Source: Varroa destructor
Lineage: Eukaryota; Arthropoda; Arachnida; Mesostigmata; Varroidae
Direction: 5' to 3'
Assembly (NCBI RefSeq): GCF_002443255.2
Contig: NW_019211455.1
Location: 32,763,778-32,827,777, forward strand
DNA: 64,000 bases
Shown here piece by piece: positions 50,607-64,000 of this stretch (the stretch's first letter is position 1; each line of letters begins with the position of its first letter). The notes beneath the pieces are model-generated. The model saw only the letters and a list, made by a program, of their open reading frames with translations. It did not search any database and had not been told where the DNA came from. Position numbers and translations under genes: made by a program.

Positions 50607-53019
50607 ACCGATCACGTCTTACAAAGATATAGAAGACGTACGAGTGCTGCTAGCAGGATTCATGTTAATGATGCTTGTCAGTGCCGACCTATGTAGTTCA
50701 AATACAGGCACCTTTAGCTTGATTATGATTGCATGTTTGTCTCATCGGTGCATTCGATCTGAATACTGATTTCCTGATCGTTATCGCTGCTGCGGTCCGA
50801 TTACGAGAACGGATACGAGGAGCAACCGCATTTGCCCATGAAAGTCGTTAAGCAGAAACAAAAGCAGCCCAAGTTTATCTTAAATGTTGCTGTTTCGTTC
50901 TACTCGACGAGCTGTAAAGCTAATCAGGGGACCACATTTTTAATCAGGCAGTACGTTCACGCGAGATGGTATTCTCTTTGTTGCTGTCGTAGAATTACTA
51001 ACGGACGTACCACTGACTAGCTATTCTATATGTACGTACATACAACAAACATCCTGATACAGCCACAAAACAACAACAAAAAAGGTACATATTATCAACT
51101 TTCCCTATCAGCGTACGGTGTTGCGTGTTTACTTATTCAAATTGTAAATATTAGGTGCCAGTTTTTGGGCTGATCATGTTGGGTGAGCCATAAAATACTT
51201 GACCTTTTAGGGAATTTATTGAAAACAAATGTTCAAAATACTATTATGCATAATTTGTACAATGCGCCAAGCTATCCATCAGCTGCCCTGCTTGAATCAT
51301 CTTGTTGTAAAGGTGCTCATCCACGAGCTTGTTTGTTATGCTATATATATATAGCAGAGAAGTGAGACGATAAATATGATCCATCAATATGAAGCTCAGT
51401 GTTCAGGGCAGCTGTTCCTTGCAATAGAAATTTCTCTTACAATTGTAGGAGTATGGCCAATTATAAGCAAGACAGGCTATGGGTTTGACGTCCTTCTACA
51501 GCAGTCTACGCGCTGAATGACGTATAACACAGTCGATATCACTAGAGCTAATCAGGAAGTTCTTTCATATCGAATATTTGGCATCTTTGTGTAGATTTTT
51601 ATTGCGTACATTAAGACGACATATGTCTTATTATCTACATGATTCTTACTTCAACTGGTATCGTACCCATTAACTACAGCTGCTTTAGTGCATTATCATA
51701 TCAACAGTTGGTCAAATATTACTCGATGTCATTGGATGATTTCGTTATTACGGCTGCGTAGAGATCTCCTAGTCAGCCAGACTACGTTTTTAGTAAAATC
51801 TTGGCTGACGAGAGCACCGCCGGATGTACCATTTCACTCAACTTTACGAATACTCTGCATCTAGCGTCAGCGGCTGCAATTGGTTGAGTTTACAGATTTC
51901 TTAGTGCGGTCCTTACATTACTTCATGTACTGTGATGTATATTCTAATGTATATTAAGCGTATCTAAAGGCATTTTTAATCGGCAGACATCGTCTTAGCT
52001 ACGATTTCTGCGATAGCCTAACGACAACGAACACTGCGCGTAGAACGACTCTTCAAAACCTTCCGGGAGAGCTAAGTCGATGGTCAAAGCCGAGACCCCG
52101 ACCCAATCATGATGAAGTCGGGCCATAATCTGCCTCATCGTGAAGAGTCTACCTGCTAGCCAACAACTGGCCGGCCGTCGAGAAGCTGCGTCAGCCTGAA
52201 ACCCTGCCTTCCTCTGTCCTGTCAAACTGTGGTGGAAGGAGAATCAACCCGTCGTATCATAAGTATCGTGAAGTCTGCGTAGGAAAGGGTGCCCTCAGCT
52301 TGGTTGGGTGCATTTGTTGCTGTTACACGAAATAGCGGAGTTCGCGTTGACCGTGGTAGTGGTACAAGTGCAAGTGTTGGAAACGGCTTGTTGGGATCTA
52401 TCTATGCGCGCGGGCTGCGTTGGAAAGGAAGCAGGTGACGGTGATGCCCATGGGACTTCCTGGCAAAATATGCTAGCTGTCGATATCAGAAAATTGTTTG
52501 TGTATAGCCGTGTTGTATGGTACTTTTTTGGTAGATTATATTTGTATGCGTAAGAAACTGTTGTGAGTACGAACAACGGAAGGAATTATTGCTCTTCTCC
52601 AATCGAAAGGCGAAGCGGAGATCACTATGGATTGTGTTATTTGGGTAGCAGATTTTACTAAAGTGTGTGATATTGTTTTCGACATCAAACGGCAGTTTTC
52701 GAAGAAGTGCTCCCCATTCTCACCTCATGAGGTAATTGGTGAAACATATATAGAAACATATAAAGTTGCATTGTTGATTATTTTGCTCACCGATGCTATA
52801 CATAATGTAGTGGCTCAATATGAACCCAGGACATATTTCGAAATTCTAATTATTCGCTCCACAAAACTGTACCAGGACCACCAGTAAACAAGTGGGCACC
52901 ATGAGGAGAACCTACTTTATACAAATACATGTTTAGATGCAGACGTAGTCATGTACATGTCACATGCATATTTATACTTAATTTAAACATACGTTCTCTT
53001 CCGAACGGTGTTTGTCATA

Positions 53020-53038
53020 ATATATATATATATATATA
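53020..53038. repeat. (TA)n microsatellite
   Basis: About 19 bases of TA, 100 bp before the GGCGC motif cluster. Confidence 0.9.
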
Positions 53039-53140
53039 GACACGTACAATTTTCTAATGGAGGAAGTCAGTGTCATCAATTGAAGATTCGATCAGCTCTG
53101 CAATAGCTCTAGAAAGCGCAGTTAGAATCCCGTGTTTACA

Positions 53141-53284
53141 GTGGCGCCACCTGGTCTCAAAAACAAGTATCGGGCACCTTCCCATTAAAGGGTGGCATAA
53201 CACTGTCCCGTTTGGCTTCGACGCGGATAGGTGGCGCTGATGCCTCGATTGATGTTAATCAGCTCGCCGCAGAGGGCGCCATGG
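53141..53284. promoter_or_regulatory. Cluster of three GGCGC motifs, possible insulator sites
   Basis: GTGGCGCCAC (53141-53150), GATAGGTGGCGCTGA (53226-53240) and GCAGAGGGCGCCATGG (53269-53284) lie within 145 bp of AT-rich DNA. AGGTGGCGCT and AGAGGGCGCC resemble the core bound by animal CTCF (AG-(G/T)GGCGC). Binding is inference. Confidence 0.35.
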
Positions 53285-53700
53285 GTGCTAGGCAATTTCT
53301 GCATAACTTTGCCACACCTAGATTGTTTAACGGGAATCTCTTTGCAATAATCTTGGCAATTTTTCATGAATTTTCATAAAATTTTCACCGATTTTTCACC
53401 GAATGAAAAATTTCATGCGCTGTTTTGTATTAAAACTTACGGGGCAGCATTGATACGTAGAACCATCACACAAGTGTGTGTTATTGGTGCATACTTTTAA
53501 TTTTATTCGGCTGCTTAGTGAAAAGTTTGGAGAGACCTTGATGTGGATACCATATGGGAATGTGATTGCTAATCTGTACACTGAGTCCCGAAAAAATCTA
53601 CTTGATATGTAATAGGCCACAGTCCTTCGGAAAAAACACACGAATCTTATTATCAATACAGTAGCTGCTTTGTGTAAATGGTGAAACTAGGTAAAAGTAA

Positions 53701-53770
53701 AGAGAGATATATATCTCTCTTATATAAGAGAGATATATATATATATCTCTTATATATATATATATATATG
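53701..53770. repeat. Fold-back GAGATATA/TATCTC array
   Basis: AGAGAGATATATATCTCTCT is a perfect 20-base palindrome. It is followed by TATATA, then AGAGAGATATATATATATATCTCT, another palindrome, then TATATATA. Single strands could form two adjacent hairpins or one long one. It probably arose by microsatellite expansion. Confidence 0.9.
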
Positions 53771-54077
53771 ACGGTTACACTTATGGAAACGGTATACTCT
53801 GAATCTATACATTTATTTCTTTTGTATTTCATTTGTATGAAGTATTAGGCCGTAGCACCAAATATTATTGCAAGCAAAAAAAAAATTACCAACTAGTCCT
53901 AATCCTTGTATTTACACGGGGCATACATAGCTGTGAACCTTTTAAGGAAGTTAAAACAGTTTACTTCTCTTGTTATCAGAACACAAATACACATTAATGT
54001 TAGTCAGTCATCTTTATGGGACCAAAATAAGAAAATTACTGATTGATTTATAACATTTCAGCAGTCGAAAGAACTTT

Positions 54078-54113
54078 GTAGTTGGTGTAAAATATGTAGT
54101 TGGTGTAAAATAT
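54078..54113. repeat. Perfect 18-bp tandem duplication
   Basis: GTAGTTGGTGTAAAATAT occurs twice head to tail without mismatch. Confidence 0.95.
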
Positions 54114-54965
54114 AAGTAATATAAGACCTCACGTCTCTACGACGGGTGTCAAAACAATTATTAGCGCATTATGTAGCCTTCTACGAAGTCTGATTTATAA
54201 ACGGATAGTTTCAAACTGTTTCAAAACGTTCCGACCTGTCTTATAATGCAGTGCATATATCCGCTCAAGGGATGGCTAGATCTGACTGCGGCACATCTAA
54301 AGGCGACTCTACGAAGAAGTCGACTCTGCACTCCTTCAGCAACATTAATCCATTGGTTAATGTGTTGCCATGTTTTGCATCGTATAGGCCATGACCCGCA
54401 AAAACTAAAAAGGCTAATTTCTGTCCCATAATCTAATGCTCTGTAGAGGTCGACCGTTGTCGATTTACCGGACGATCATTCGCCGGACGGATTGTTCGCT
54501 TCTCATGCTGTAGTTTTGGCATTTGTTAGTGTTAGCTGATGATCCCCCTTTTGTCCAGCTTTCTTATTTATCTTGCTTACGATAGCTTTCATTCTCGCGA
54601 ATCATAATTAGAACTGTAACAAATCATCTACATATCATACATGACAACGTGGATTTTTATTCTGTTTCACGGTTTGGTACATAAAAGGTACTTGTTCGCT
54701 TTTAACGTATCGAAATTCTAAAAAATCTTGCATTGTCTCTAGGTTAAACAATCATCAGTCTAATTTTCAGGCGATGAGTAACTTATCTTCAAAAATTGAT
54801 TTGCTTTTAACAATTGACGCTGTATAGCACCTGCGCCGCTGTTTGGACGAGTAAACTTAAGCCGGACTCACACATTCGAGTAGCAATCGACATGTACTAT
54901 GCAGCATTTGCAGATGGAGAAAGAAAAGAAACGTCTTTAACTAGATCCGCAGTACACAATATATA

Positions 54966-55065
54966 NNNNNNNNNNNNNNNNNNNNNNNNNNNNNNNNNNN
55001 NNNNNNNNNNNNNNNNNNNNNNNNNNNNNNNNNNNNNNNNNNNNNNNNNNNNNNNNNNNNNNNNN
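54966..55065. other. Assembly gap (100 N)
   Basis: One hundred N follow ACAATATATA, with TA-rich sequence beyond at 55082-55180. The round length suggests a placeholder of unknown true size, probably caused by a TA-rich repeat. Confidence 0.98.
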
Positions 55066-55081
55066 TAAACTATTATGATAG

Positions 55082-55180
55082 GTCCATATGTTATATGTAT
55101 ATATATAAAACATATATATAGATATAGCTCTGTATGTACGTATATATATATATATATATATAATATATATATAAATACTG
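55082..55180. repeat. TA-rich repeat block after the gap
   Basis: Interrupted ATATAT runs with CATATATATAG, TATGTATATA and a longer (TA)n at about 55140-55173. Further (TA)n tracts occur at 55751-55774 and 55848-55865. Confidence 0.9.
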
Positions 55181-58100
55181 GTTATGGCATATAGATTCGG
55201 ACGAACTTTGGCGGGCTCTTTGTTGTAACCGGCATGCGTTCATTCACTACTCCATTCTTTCTAAAGCAAAACAGCGAACGTATGTGGGAAAACAATGCGT
55301 TACCCGCGTAATTTGAGCAATAATGAGGTATTATAGAATCTTTTGATTTTGGAACCTTCACAAAAACTAAGAACGTCCTTTTTTTGACCAAAATAATAAT
55401 CTACGTTTTGCCATTATACGGCTGGTGGAATTAAAAAAAAAAAAACAGAATATTCAACAGACTTTAGATTAAAGGAGGCTTAAAATCCGTCAAAATGGCT
55501 CAAAAAGTAATTTTGATGGATTCTTTTTGGATTTTTGATGTCGAAATTAATGGCCGTTTTGTAAAGGAAAATGATAGTTATCAATTGAGTCATCCATATA
55601 AGCTCATATCATGTTTTTTCATTTTTTGCGCCTTTTGGATTTAAGATTTTTGGTCGCTTGCATTTCTGGACTTCGAAATTTCCGTCGAATCAACATTTGA
55701 TCCCGCTGAAATATTTGTATAAAACGTATCTGACCGACCCTTTAGCAGGTTTATATATATATATATATATATATGCTAAATGAAGTATTTATCTTTTTAT
55801 CTAGTTAATAAGTTCTATTTCTGTAAAGTGAAGTTAAATATTATTAAATATATATATATATATATTATGCATGCTATAACCGTTAAAACTGAGTTACTTT
55901 TCAACAAAATACTCAAATAGGCATACTGGTGCAAATGTTACTCGGTTCTTCATTTCTATGACAGTAGTATTTATAGGCCTAAAGTGAATATATATATAAT
56001 TTAAAACGTTGAAAAGCGATTTAGACACTTGATTTATTTCTAATATCATATACACCAAGAACAAACAGATCCCATCTTTGGATTCGCCGCTGAAACGAAA
56101 TATAAGCGTTATTTTTTAGTAAATCGAATCAACATTATTAGTTTGCTGTATCTGTTCTTAAGTGAAGATCTGTACAGGAGGATAGTTTCATGGTTACTCA
56201 AACGAAGTCTCGGCTCGCCCACGCAGTCCATAAAATATTTACAGAAGAAGTATAATAAATATAAATACATCTTAATTGGCAGCCGAGATAGTACGGTAGT
56301 AGTAATAATTGTATACTTAATTGACAAAAAAAGTAGCAATTCCCTCTCTTTCTTGTTTCAAGGTCAAGAAATAGACAAAATGTTGTTTATTTTTATAAAT
56401 TATACAACACATCAGTTCAGCATTCGTCGTAAACCCTGTGCATGTTAAGAATGCTGTTGTCATGCTTCTGGAGCAAAATGTTCCCCGTAACTAAATCTTT
56501 ATTGCTAAACCACCATAATTTTTCCATGACTAACGCAGAGTATTTATTTGCCATTTTGTATCAGTCTTCTTGTCTCACGCAATAGAATAAAGAAGGATCG
56601 AATCCCACTGAATGGCATTCTTATTCGCAATGTTGTTTTCTACGTTCCCTTTTGTTCACTATAAAATGTTATACGCCTACATTAACAACACAAGCTTTTT
56701 TTTAATTTCTATTCTTCTTTTATAAAGTCTGTAAATAACAATATATCTTTGCTAGCCTCGTATGATGGATAGCACATTTTTACGAAAATGTTACTAAATA
56801 GTCAGCTAAACGACTCTACGAAACGACTCAGAACGATGCGATAATCATCACCATAGTAGACTGTGTACGTGTAATGTCTTTTGATTATTTTGATCTGTAA
56901 TCTAGGTGTAATTTTAGCCTCAAACTTACCTTGCCTTTGATTGATCAGACCCACGCCTATGGCTCAAGCAGACGAATAATAACAAGACCTTTTTCGAGAA
57001 ATTACGTTGTTCTTTCAATAACATACAAAATTAAGAAGGTACTAAAACTATTAAATAAGACTCGCAGGACAACTTCACATAATTAATGGACATAATAAGG
57101 ACTTTCCTTTTATGAATGAAGTATTATTCAATCTTAAATATCTATATATCTAAATATCAATAAAGTCTAGTGTTTTTAAAAGTAGCTAAGGCGAAATAAA
57201 GTGTGGAACTCTTGAGCTACATATAATCAATCTATACTGTAGAGCTCGGATCACTATAGCATACTGAAAATAACTGACGTTAGAATCTCCGGCTTGACGT
57301 GAGAACGCTGCGTTTCTACTGGAACCTACCCTAAGCCATACCAGCCAGCCAGTTACTTCTGTGCAATCACTGACAGCTCGTCTGTGACTTGTAAGACGTT
57401 ATTATTATTGCTATGGGTCTGTTTTTGCCCTCACAAATGAAAGCTCCATGTCTAAGCGGTACATAAATTGGTTGCTGGCAGGCAATTGAGCCATACAATC
57501 AGCTGCGTGCGTGTAGCTTTTGTAGCATTTTACTGGCCATTCTCTACAAAACACCATAGAAAGATGAAACGTCTACAATTTTACCATCTTATGATGATAG
57601 CGATAGTCTTTAAATTGAGCAGAAATAGTCTTGGAATCTATGAACATATCCATGCTAATTTGTAGGACAAAGTTGGCCAAGTTTATAGAACATTATAGTT
57701 AAGAGCTGCGTTTTGTAATATTAGCCTCTTAATTAGTGCAGAATCACGTATCGTCATTTGTAGCAGTGATTTCTCAGGATACCACAATGTTGAAATCGAA
57801 GGCTCGACACGTTACACTTTTCGTCCGTGCAGTTTTCGCAACGTTTGTGGCGTCGAAACTTTCAACCTGTGCTTTCAACAAGAATTTTTCGCTCGATTAT
57901 AAATGGATTCTAGATTCCTTACGACTTGACGTAATCTGAACTAAGTAAGTATCGACGATCATTCTGAACAACAAAATAAGATTGTTTATTTGAATAGAAT
58001 TTACGGAGCTGTAATTCCCTTAAGGGAACCGTTTTGCAAACTGAACGCCGTTTATTCCAGAAGACACAAACGTCAGTAGCCAGTGTCGCAACAGGTCCAA

Positions 58101-60134
58101 CAACTGCCATAAAACATAAGCATTCCTATATAGCCATACTGCTGCCGTAGCGCTGCTGCCGCTGCGGCTAATAAAAATAAGAATTGTCGATCGATTTTTT
58201 GAAACTGTGGCCATTAGCGATTCAACAAGCAGCTAACGATCCGCTGTTTGCTCCGTTGTCGGCTGTATTTTAAAAAAGGAAGCTCAAGATAAAACGGCAT
58301 TCTCTCATGAGTCGTGCATAGTGTGTTACTATTATCACGTCGTAGAAGTAGAAAGACCACGATTACAATGGCTGGAATAGTTAAATAAATAGATGAGTTG
58401 CAGACGATGACGAGAACAAAAACAACTACCGGTACACCGACGAGAGCCTTTTATGGACTTCACTACACAACATTAGCAACGGATGTGATCGAGTTTGCAT
58501 GCCGACGACTGCAGACGCTATAATCCATCTAACTGATATATACATACCTCCCGTCACTGATATTACCTAATTCCAGTGATAGCAGTAGATAAGTAGAGCC
58601 CGAGATGAGTGGCCAGTACTGTTATTGCTGGTGATGGTGGGGTCGAACGGGGGCGAAAAACAAACTGCATGTGTTCGACAACTTGTCTCGTGACGGCCAC
58701 CAGTTAACTGAGGGTGTTGTGGAATTGTTTTCGTTACCACCATCAACATCACTGATATCAATATGTATATGTATATGTACGTTCATCCGGCACCGCTACT
58801 ACTTCTCCCCTTCTAGCACGTGTTTGATTTATATTTTCAAAATATTGCCGCTGCAGGAGCAGAAGTTGACGCCTGACTGCGACTGGCAGAGATTTCGCTC
58901 CTCGTCTCCCTTCGCGCTGGTGATGGCGGTGTCATTTGGCCGATCATCGTTGGTCATCGAAATTTTGCAAGTGTCCGAAACTGCCTGCATTCACAGAACA
59001 CGTATTGCTATAGAGTACTGTTGTTACAGTTGCTGGAGTTCGTCTAGATGCTAAAGTTACCGTGAAGAAGTTGAAGTCGTTACTTGCCAACAGCAATAGC
59101 CGAGGAAAGTCAAGGCCGATGATCGTGGCCACATCGAGCCGTTGATGTTGTCGTCGTCTCATATAGCCCAGCGGTTGATTGATGAGGTTGGGACCAGACG
59201 CGGGGAGGGGGGCCGACAGGAGATAGATCGTGTGGAGAGAACCAACGTTTTGTGAAAAGGACCCAGACGGAAACCGTGTGGCTGCTTGGTTCCGTTCGCC
59301 CGTGCGCCTACGGTAACAACGATAATAGCAAGTAGAAGCCACTAACGGTAATCACATGTAGCTATTAATATTTTTCTGCATTTATCGCATTTGTGTGGTC
59401 TGTTCACTTCTGTGATATCGGTTCTACGGACTAAATGGGGCATCAGACAGGTCATTACAGTTATAAATAATGCCAAAGCAGAGTTAGCTTGAGCACTAAC
59501 GCATTTGGCTGTGTATTAAATGTCTGTCGAAGTCGAATGAATAGATCGTTTTACGATGCTGAAAATCTACAACGACAAAGGCAAACTGCTCGTCGAGATG
59601 ACGAAAAATACCCGCCACAACGGTCGGATATGCACCACTGGTGCTAGACCAGGCGTAGCTTTATCGGTACCGCAATGAAGCCTGTAAGCCGTCCTAGCGC
59701 ATACGAGAAGGCGTTCAGTCAGAGCAATGGTTGGCTACTGAATCTAACATCGTTCAAGTACCAGGACGATACAAATGTAATAATATGTATAATAAATAAG
59801 TTTTAATCAAGTAGATATATGGTTCCTTGTGTAAATATATACTTGATAACTTCGGCGATGTTCAATAAATTGTGCGGATAAAAATTTCGTATTTGCGAGC
59901 GCTTGATCAGATTTTTATTTCACTTCGCAAAGAAAACGCTCCGATTATTGCCTAGATTTATATTCCACGGGAGTGTTATAAATCAGATAGGCATGGTTGT
60001 TTAGGAAGCGAATGCACTATAATTCAACTATTTAATTACGGTAGCCAAAATTATTGTGCATGGGTGGCTAGCACAAAAGTGGTTTTGTCAGCAACGTATT
60101 CTACAACTAACAAGCGAATAAGAAGAATATACCG

Positions 60135-60157
60135 AAAAAAAAAAAAAAAAAAAAAAA
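60135..60157. repeat. A23 homopolymer
   Basis: Twenty-three consecutive A. It could be the tail of a retroposed sequence, but I recognise nothing in the bases before it. Confidence 0.9.
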
Positions 60158-63100
60158 TTTGTAATTTAGATAGTACAATAGTAGTGCAACAGGGACTGCG
60201 GCAGCAACATTTAATCGTTGACGAAATTAACTTCCAGTTTGACCTATACTTTAACTGATGTAATCTCGTTTCGCTGGAAATTGAAGTTCAATTATTCCCG
60301 TCCTACGAGCAATGAGCTAATTTTCCCACAGTACTATGGAGCCCTTTCAATCGATAATCGTCATTGTCATCACAGCCATCATCGACGAATGTAACATGAA
60401 AGAAATAACGTTAATGACACTTCGTTGAAAAAAATGGGCGCTCGCTGTGGGGCCACAACAAAAACGCTAGATTCTGCTAGGGCTGTTCCGGATTAAATTT
60501 ATCATGCTCCTTCAGTTAGACGTTGGACAAGAAATTGAAAATCACTGAATAATAGCAGGAAAGAATGCTATGAACACAAGTCAAGCCTTAATGAGCTCCT
60601 TGATGTATTAACCTGAAACTTAAATTCATATCGATGCTGAGTTGGGCTTTTTCGCTATGATCAGCTACTAGGAAGGGCGGCAGACACGACAAAATGAATC
60701 AAAGAATAGAAGAATTAACATGTAAAGATCTATAATTGTGCTTTTTGTGCTGTTGTGGGAGGAAGCTTCTTTTCGTTCGGAATAAGCCAAAACCTGATTG
60801 TGATTACATCCTAAGGACGGCTCTGCGCGGGCTATAGAAATGAAAGCAAAGATAGACGTTGGTTTCCGGAAGGATGGCGACTATACATTTAGATTTCTGG
60901 ATTAAGCCATTCGAATGGTTTCGATATCAGTCGTTCACATCCTTATTCCTTTCGGAATTACATCGATAGAATGTTGTCAATAAGCTATTACCTATTTAAG
61001 ACATAAAGCAGGCGGGTCTTTTGTGCTGTACAGCTCCAGGCTATATATTCAACTCTAAGTTGAACGTAGCTTTTCTGTAGCTTATTAGACCTAGTTCTAT
61101 AGACCTAGTGCAGTGTGCAATAATGACCTGCTTTTTAGTGGTGGCCTCTTTCACATATGTTCGCTTTGAGTTTTGAACGACACGCTTCGAATTCAGTTGT
61201 TGATGTTACCGACATACGATTTACATCAGCCTCTGCTTGTTGATGACAGCAGCGACCCCTGGTTGCCATCGCGTCGTTATTTTTGTTGACGACGATAGGC
61301 ACAGGCGAGCAGACAGCACCCGATTAAACCAACAGAAAAGCCGTTATTAGCGCCGTTATTGTTGTTATAGTTGCAAACAACAGTAACCGATTGCTGACAC
61401 AACTTTTTTCGCGTTTCTGTGATTAGTCAACTAGCGTATGTGTAGGACCACAGTCAGTCCTCTCTCAACTTACCATACTAGATTTAAGTAAACATATATA
61501 CTTATGTATCGTAAAACAGAATTGCTTTTTTTGAGAATAGATAGGCATGGGTAAAATAATGATGATAATAATAACGTTCTCATTGTAATTATTACATCGT
61601 AAGGTATCTAAGAAAAAATTATCGTGATGATTAATGAGAAGCAGATAGGCGATACGCGACATGTAACGCCATGGGAGCAGATATCTGTGTATGCCTGTCA
61701 TGTTATATAGAAACGTAGCTTTCGTGCGATAATCAGTACTGCTCGGGTTGTACAGATTTGTAATTTAGACACTAGTTGTTCGCAACTTCGTTTTATTTTC
61801 TTGTCTTTCTGGTGTCCAACACAGAAAACCTATTCGGTCCCCGTGTACACTTGATTCGATACGTATAGATGACGACATAACTACACTGTTTCTCAACGAC
61901 AATACTCCTAACGATATCGTTGAAGTTCTGGCCGTTGTGTCGTAATAACGGTCTATTTTCTAAAATAATCAAATCAACTCGATCGAACAGTTCGGTTTAC
62001 GTTTCGATGTTGACGTAAAATGTAAACCTATTTCGATCCATAATATCGCCTACAATTAAAAGCTCAGATGGTCCTGAATGAGTTCGACGCAGCGTATCTA
62101 AGGCTGATTTGGAGGCAAAACGCACTTTTGGCAGGCCATGGGCGAAAGATGAATGCAAGGGTTACATTTCTATTTCCTTCCGGGTTAGCGCACGTCCTAG
62201 GTTAGCCCATAGGGTCACTTGCTGTTGGCGCGTACCTGCCATTCGAAAACGCTATTTCATTCGTTGCAAATCTGTTGTGACTCATTGTATCTGTACCTAA
62301 TCCTGCAGTAAACATCATCTTCAGAGTTCGGGTTCCCAAGACGAACATACTGGGCCGAAATTCGCTGGGATAAAAAAATTCCGACTAAGCCTATTGCACC
62401 TGCCCAACTAGCTATAAGAACCGCCAAATCGACCTTGAATATTTATGCTGCAAACGATAAAAAAAAGATTGCCCAGAATCAATTTGCTATGTTCTAAGTG
62501 TGTATATTAGATTTGAACAATGCACCTCGCTCTGGTTGCCGATGTGCATGCTCTAGCGGTTTTTGATCTCGATAAAAAGCAAATTATTAATTGGGCCGTA
62601 CGTCGCTTATACTGTTTGCGTCTCTTAAGGCTCGTATTAAGCATAATCATAATAATAATAATTAAGCATAATAATAAGCAAGATCGCAATTGTAACAGAT
62701 AGGCAAACGGCTTTCAAGCTATTACCTAGTAACGACTTACTTCTGATAAAATGAACGAACGTAAGAAAGATGACAAGAAGTTTTTGGAATAGTCCAACAA
62801 GACATCACTCCGGAACGTAAATGGCAAGGAAAAATGCTTCCCCGCTTAATGAACTGAGCTTTCACAACGTGCACAAACAAGGATCAGCGTGGTCCGATAC
62901 GCACGTGTCCATGCTTGTGTTTTTCGAATGGTGCACAGATGAAACGAACCCGGCTTCGCCTTATAGTAGCGGATTATTTATTTGTATAGTAGTATGAATA
63001 TATGTTAACTAATTGCTCAATTTTTCGCTTGTCGCATGATCTACTAGATATATGATGTTGCTGATCGGGGAAATTGTAAAAAAACAGTACAAGACAATAT

Positions 63101-64000
63101 TTTTGGGGTTTGCTTTTTTTTGTTGACAATATTGCCCCTGCGGAGCCTAATTGGATTATTTGCATGTTGTACAACTTGCCTTTTCTGCATTCTTGCCACT
63201 TTTTGTTTGTAATCTTTGAAGCAATCGACTGATCATGCTTCGGGTTCTGTCGTTTGAGTCGGCGGATTGGACAGACGCGATTCACAACCAGAATGTAATT
63301 TCGTTTCAACCTGTGATTTTTCTAACAGTACGTAGGGGCAATATACAAGAGGTTGTTCAAGTATCTATTTTTTATTTTCCCAATTATGCTGCGCTTTTAG
63401 CTTTCTAAACACGGACAAACGGCTTCAGGGTAGAGGGAACGTCCCTCAACTAATAGCATCGGATGAGAGAATCAGTGGTAGGCCAGCTCAACATCTTTTA
63501 CTGATAACCAACTTGCTGCCGACCCATATGAATAAGCTCAAGTTGAATGACACCCTGTCGCGGGATATAATATATAGGGCAAAATATAAATTGTACAATG
63601 AAATCAACGAAACGAAAGCATATATATCAAATTTTGCTAATTATCGTATAATATGCGTGGCGGCTTTGGCTCGCCCTAAGACATCTAAATGTGCTGGGTC
63701 TGTGACTGAATTCATATATTCCTCGAAATGTGTGGATAAAAAAAGAACTCTTTGTCATTAAATTTTGCCAGAACTGCTCAAACACGAACTGGAATTCCTA
63801 GTTACAAACAATAGGAACTTCTGGATGATTCTCGAAAATAATCACTGTTGGTGCCTGTTTTCCCGTTAGGACGCAGCTCCTCCAAACTTCTCCCTAGTCG
63901 TTAAATAGCAGTCCAGTCTATATTCGCTGTTAGATGGATCAGTGGTCTAAATTTGATTATTGATTAATTCTTTCCTGTCTCCGGTGCGGGTAGTTTGCGC

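Larger units (their letters stand above)
46429..64000. other. Presumed second intron or 3' flank; no recognisable exon
   Basis: The donor at 46429 requires a further plus-strand exon, but I could not find a continuation of the CDR2 coiled coil here. Open frames in this stretch are short, of biased composition, and lack convincing splice borders or family motifs. What is visible is listed separately: GGCGC motif sites, (TA)n tracts, the fold-back array at 53701, the N gap and an A23 tract. The gene may run past the window end. Confidence 0.5.

Noticed and set aside
55495..55644. 49-codon frame starting in an excellent context (CAAAATGG), MAQKVILMDSFWIFDVEING
   Set aside because: AT-rich, no homology recognised, no splice support; short enough to be chance.

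Overview
This window looks like nuclear DNA from an invertebrate animal, most likely an arthropod (a mite or an insect). The evidence is low coding density, very long non-coding stretches, many (TA)n microsatellites, split exons with GT/AG junctions, and decayed mariner, Tc1 and non-LTR elements. A run of N at 54966-55065 marks an assembly gap. The species call is inference; nothing here fixes it below phylum.

One gene can be supported with confidence. Two plus-strand coding exons (27887-28232 and 46316-46428) join in perfect phase across an intron of about 18 kb. The join completes an Asp codon at the start of a DLQLAAELGKTLLERN block, the signature of the CDR2/CDR2L/centrocortin family of coiled-coil proteins. 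The AAELG core is the 'CC1 box' that several dynein adaptors use to contact dynein light intermediate chain. The second exon ends at a strong GTGAGT donor, so the gene continues in the + direction. I could not find its next exon in the remaining 17.5 kb.

The rest is mostly a graveyard of old insertions, found by reading broken frames on both strands. From left to right they are: a mariner relic on the minus strand (about 1470-2200) that still reads HDNARPH; a non-LTR reverse transcriptase relic (7018-7430, plus); a decayed copy of what looks like CCDC6 (24600-25070, minus); and then, inside the large intron, a Tc1-type transposase relic (30540-31440, minus), a mariner with both terminal inverted repeats still visible (32739-33894, plus), the endonuclease domain of a non-LTR element (35384-35770, minus) and a third mariner relic (38280-38720, minus). 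Several short stretches resemble tRNA-derived SINEs.

Elsewhere I see non-coding sequence: long (TA)n tracts, a G20 run, an A23 run, a fold-back GAGATATA array at 53701-53770, and three GGCGC-centred motifs within 145 bp at 53141-53284 that resemble insulator (CTCF-type) sites. Most open frames over 60 codons look like chance frames. I see no CRISPR array, no rRNA, no intact tRNA and no operon-like structure, and nothing that amounts to a new molecular system.
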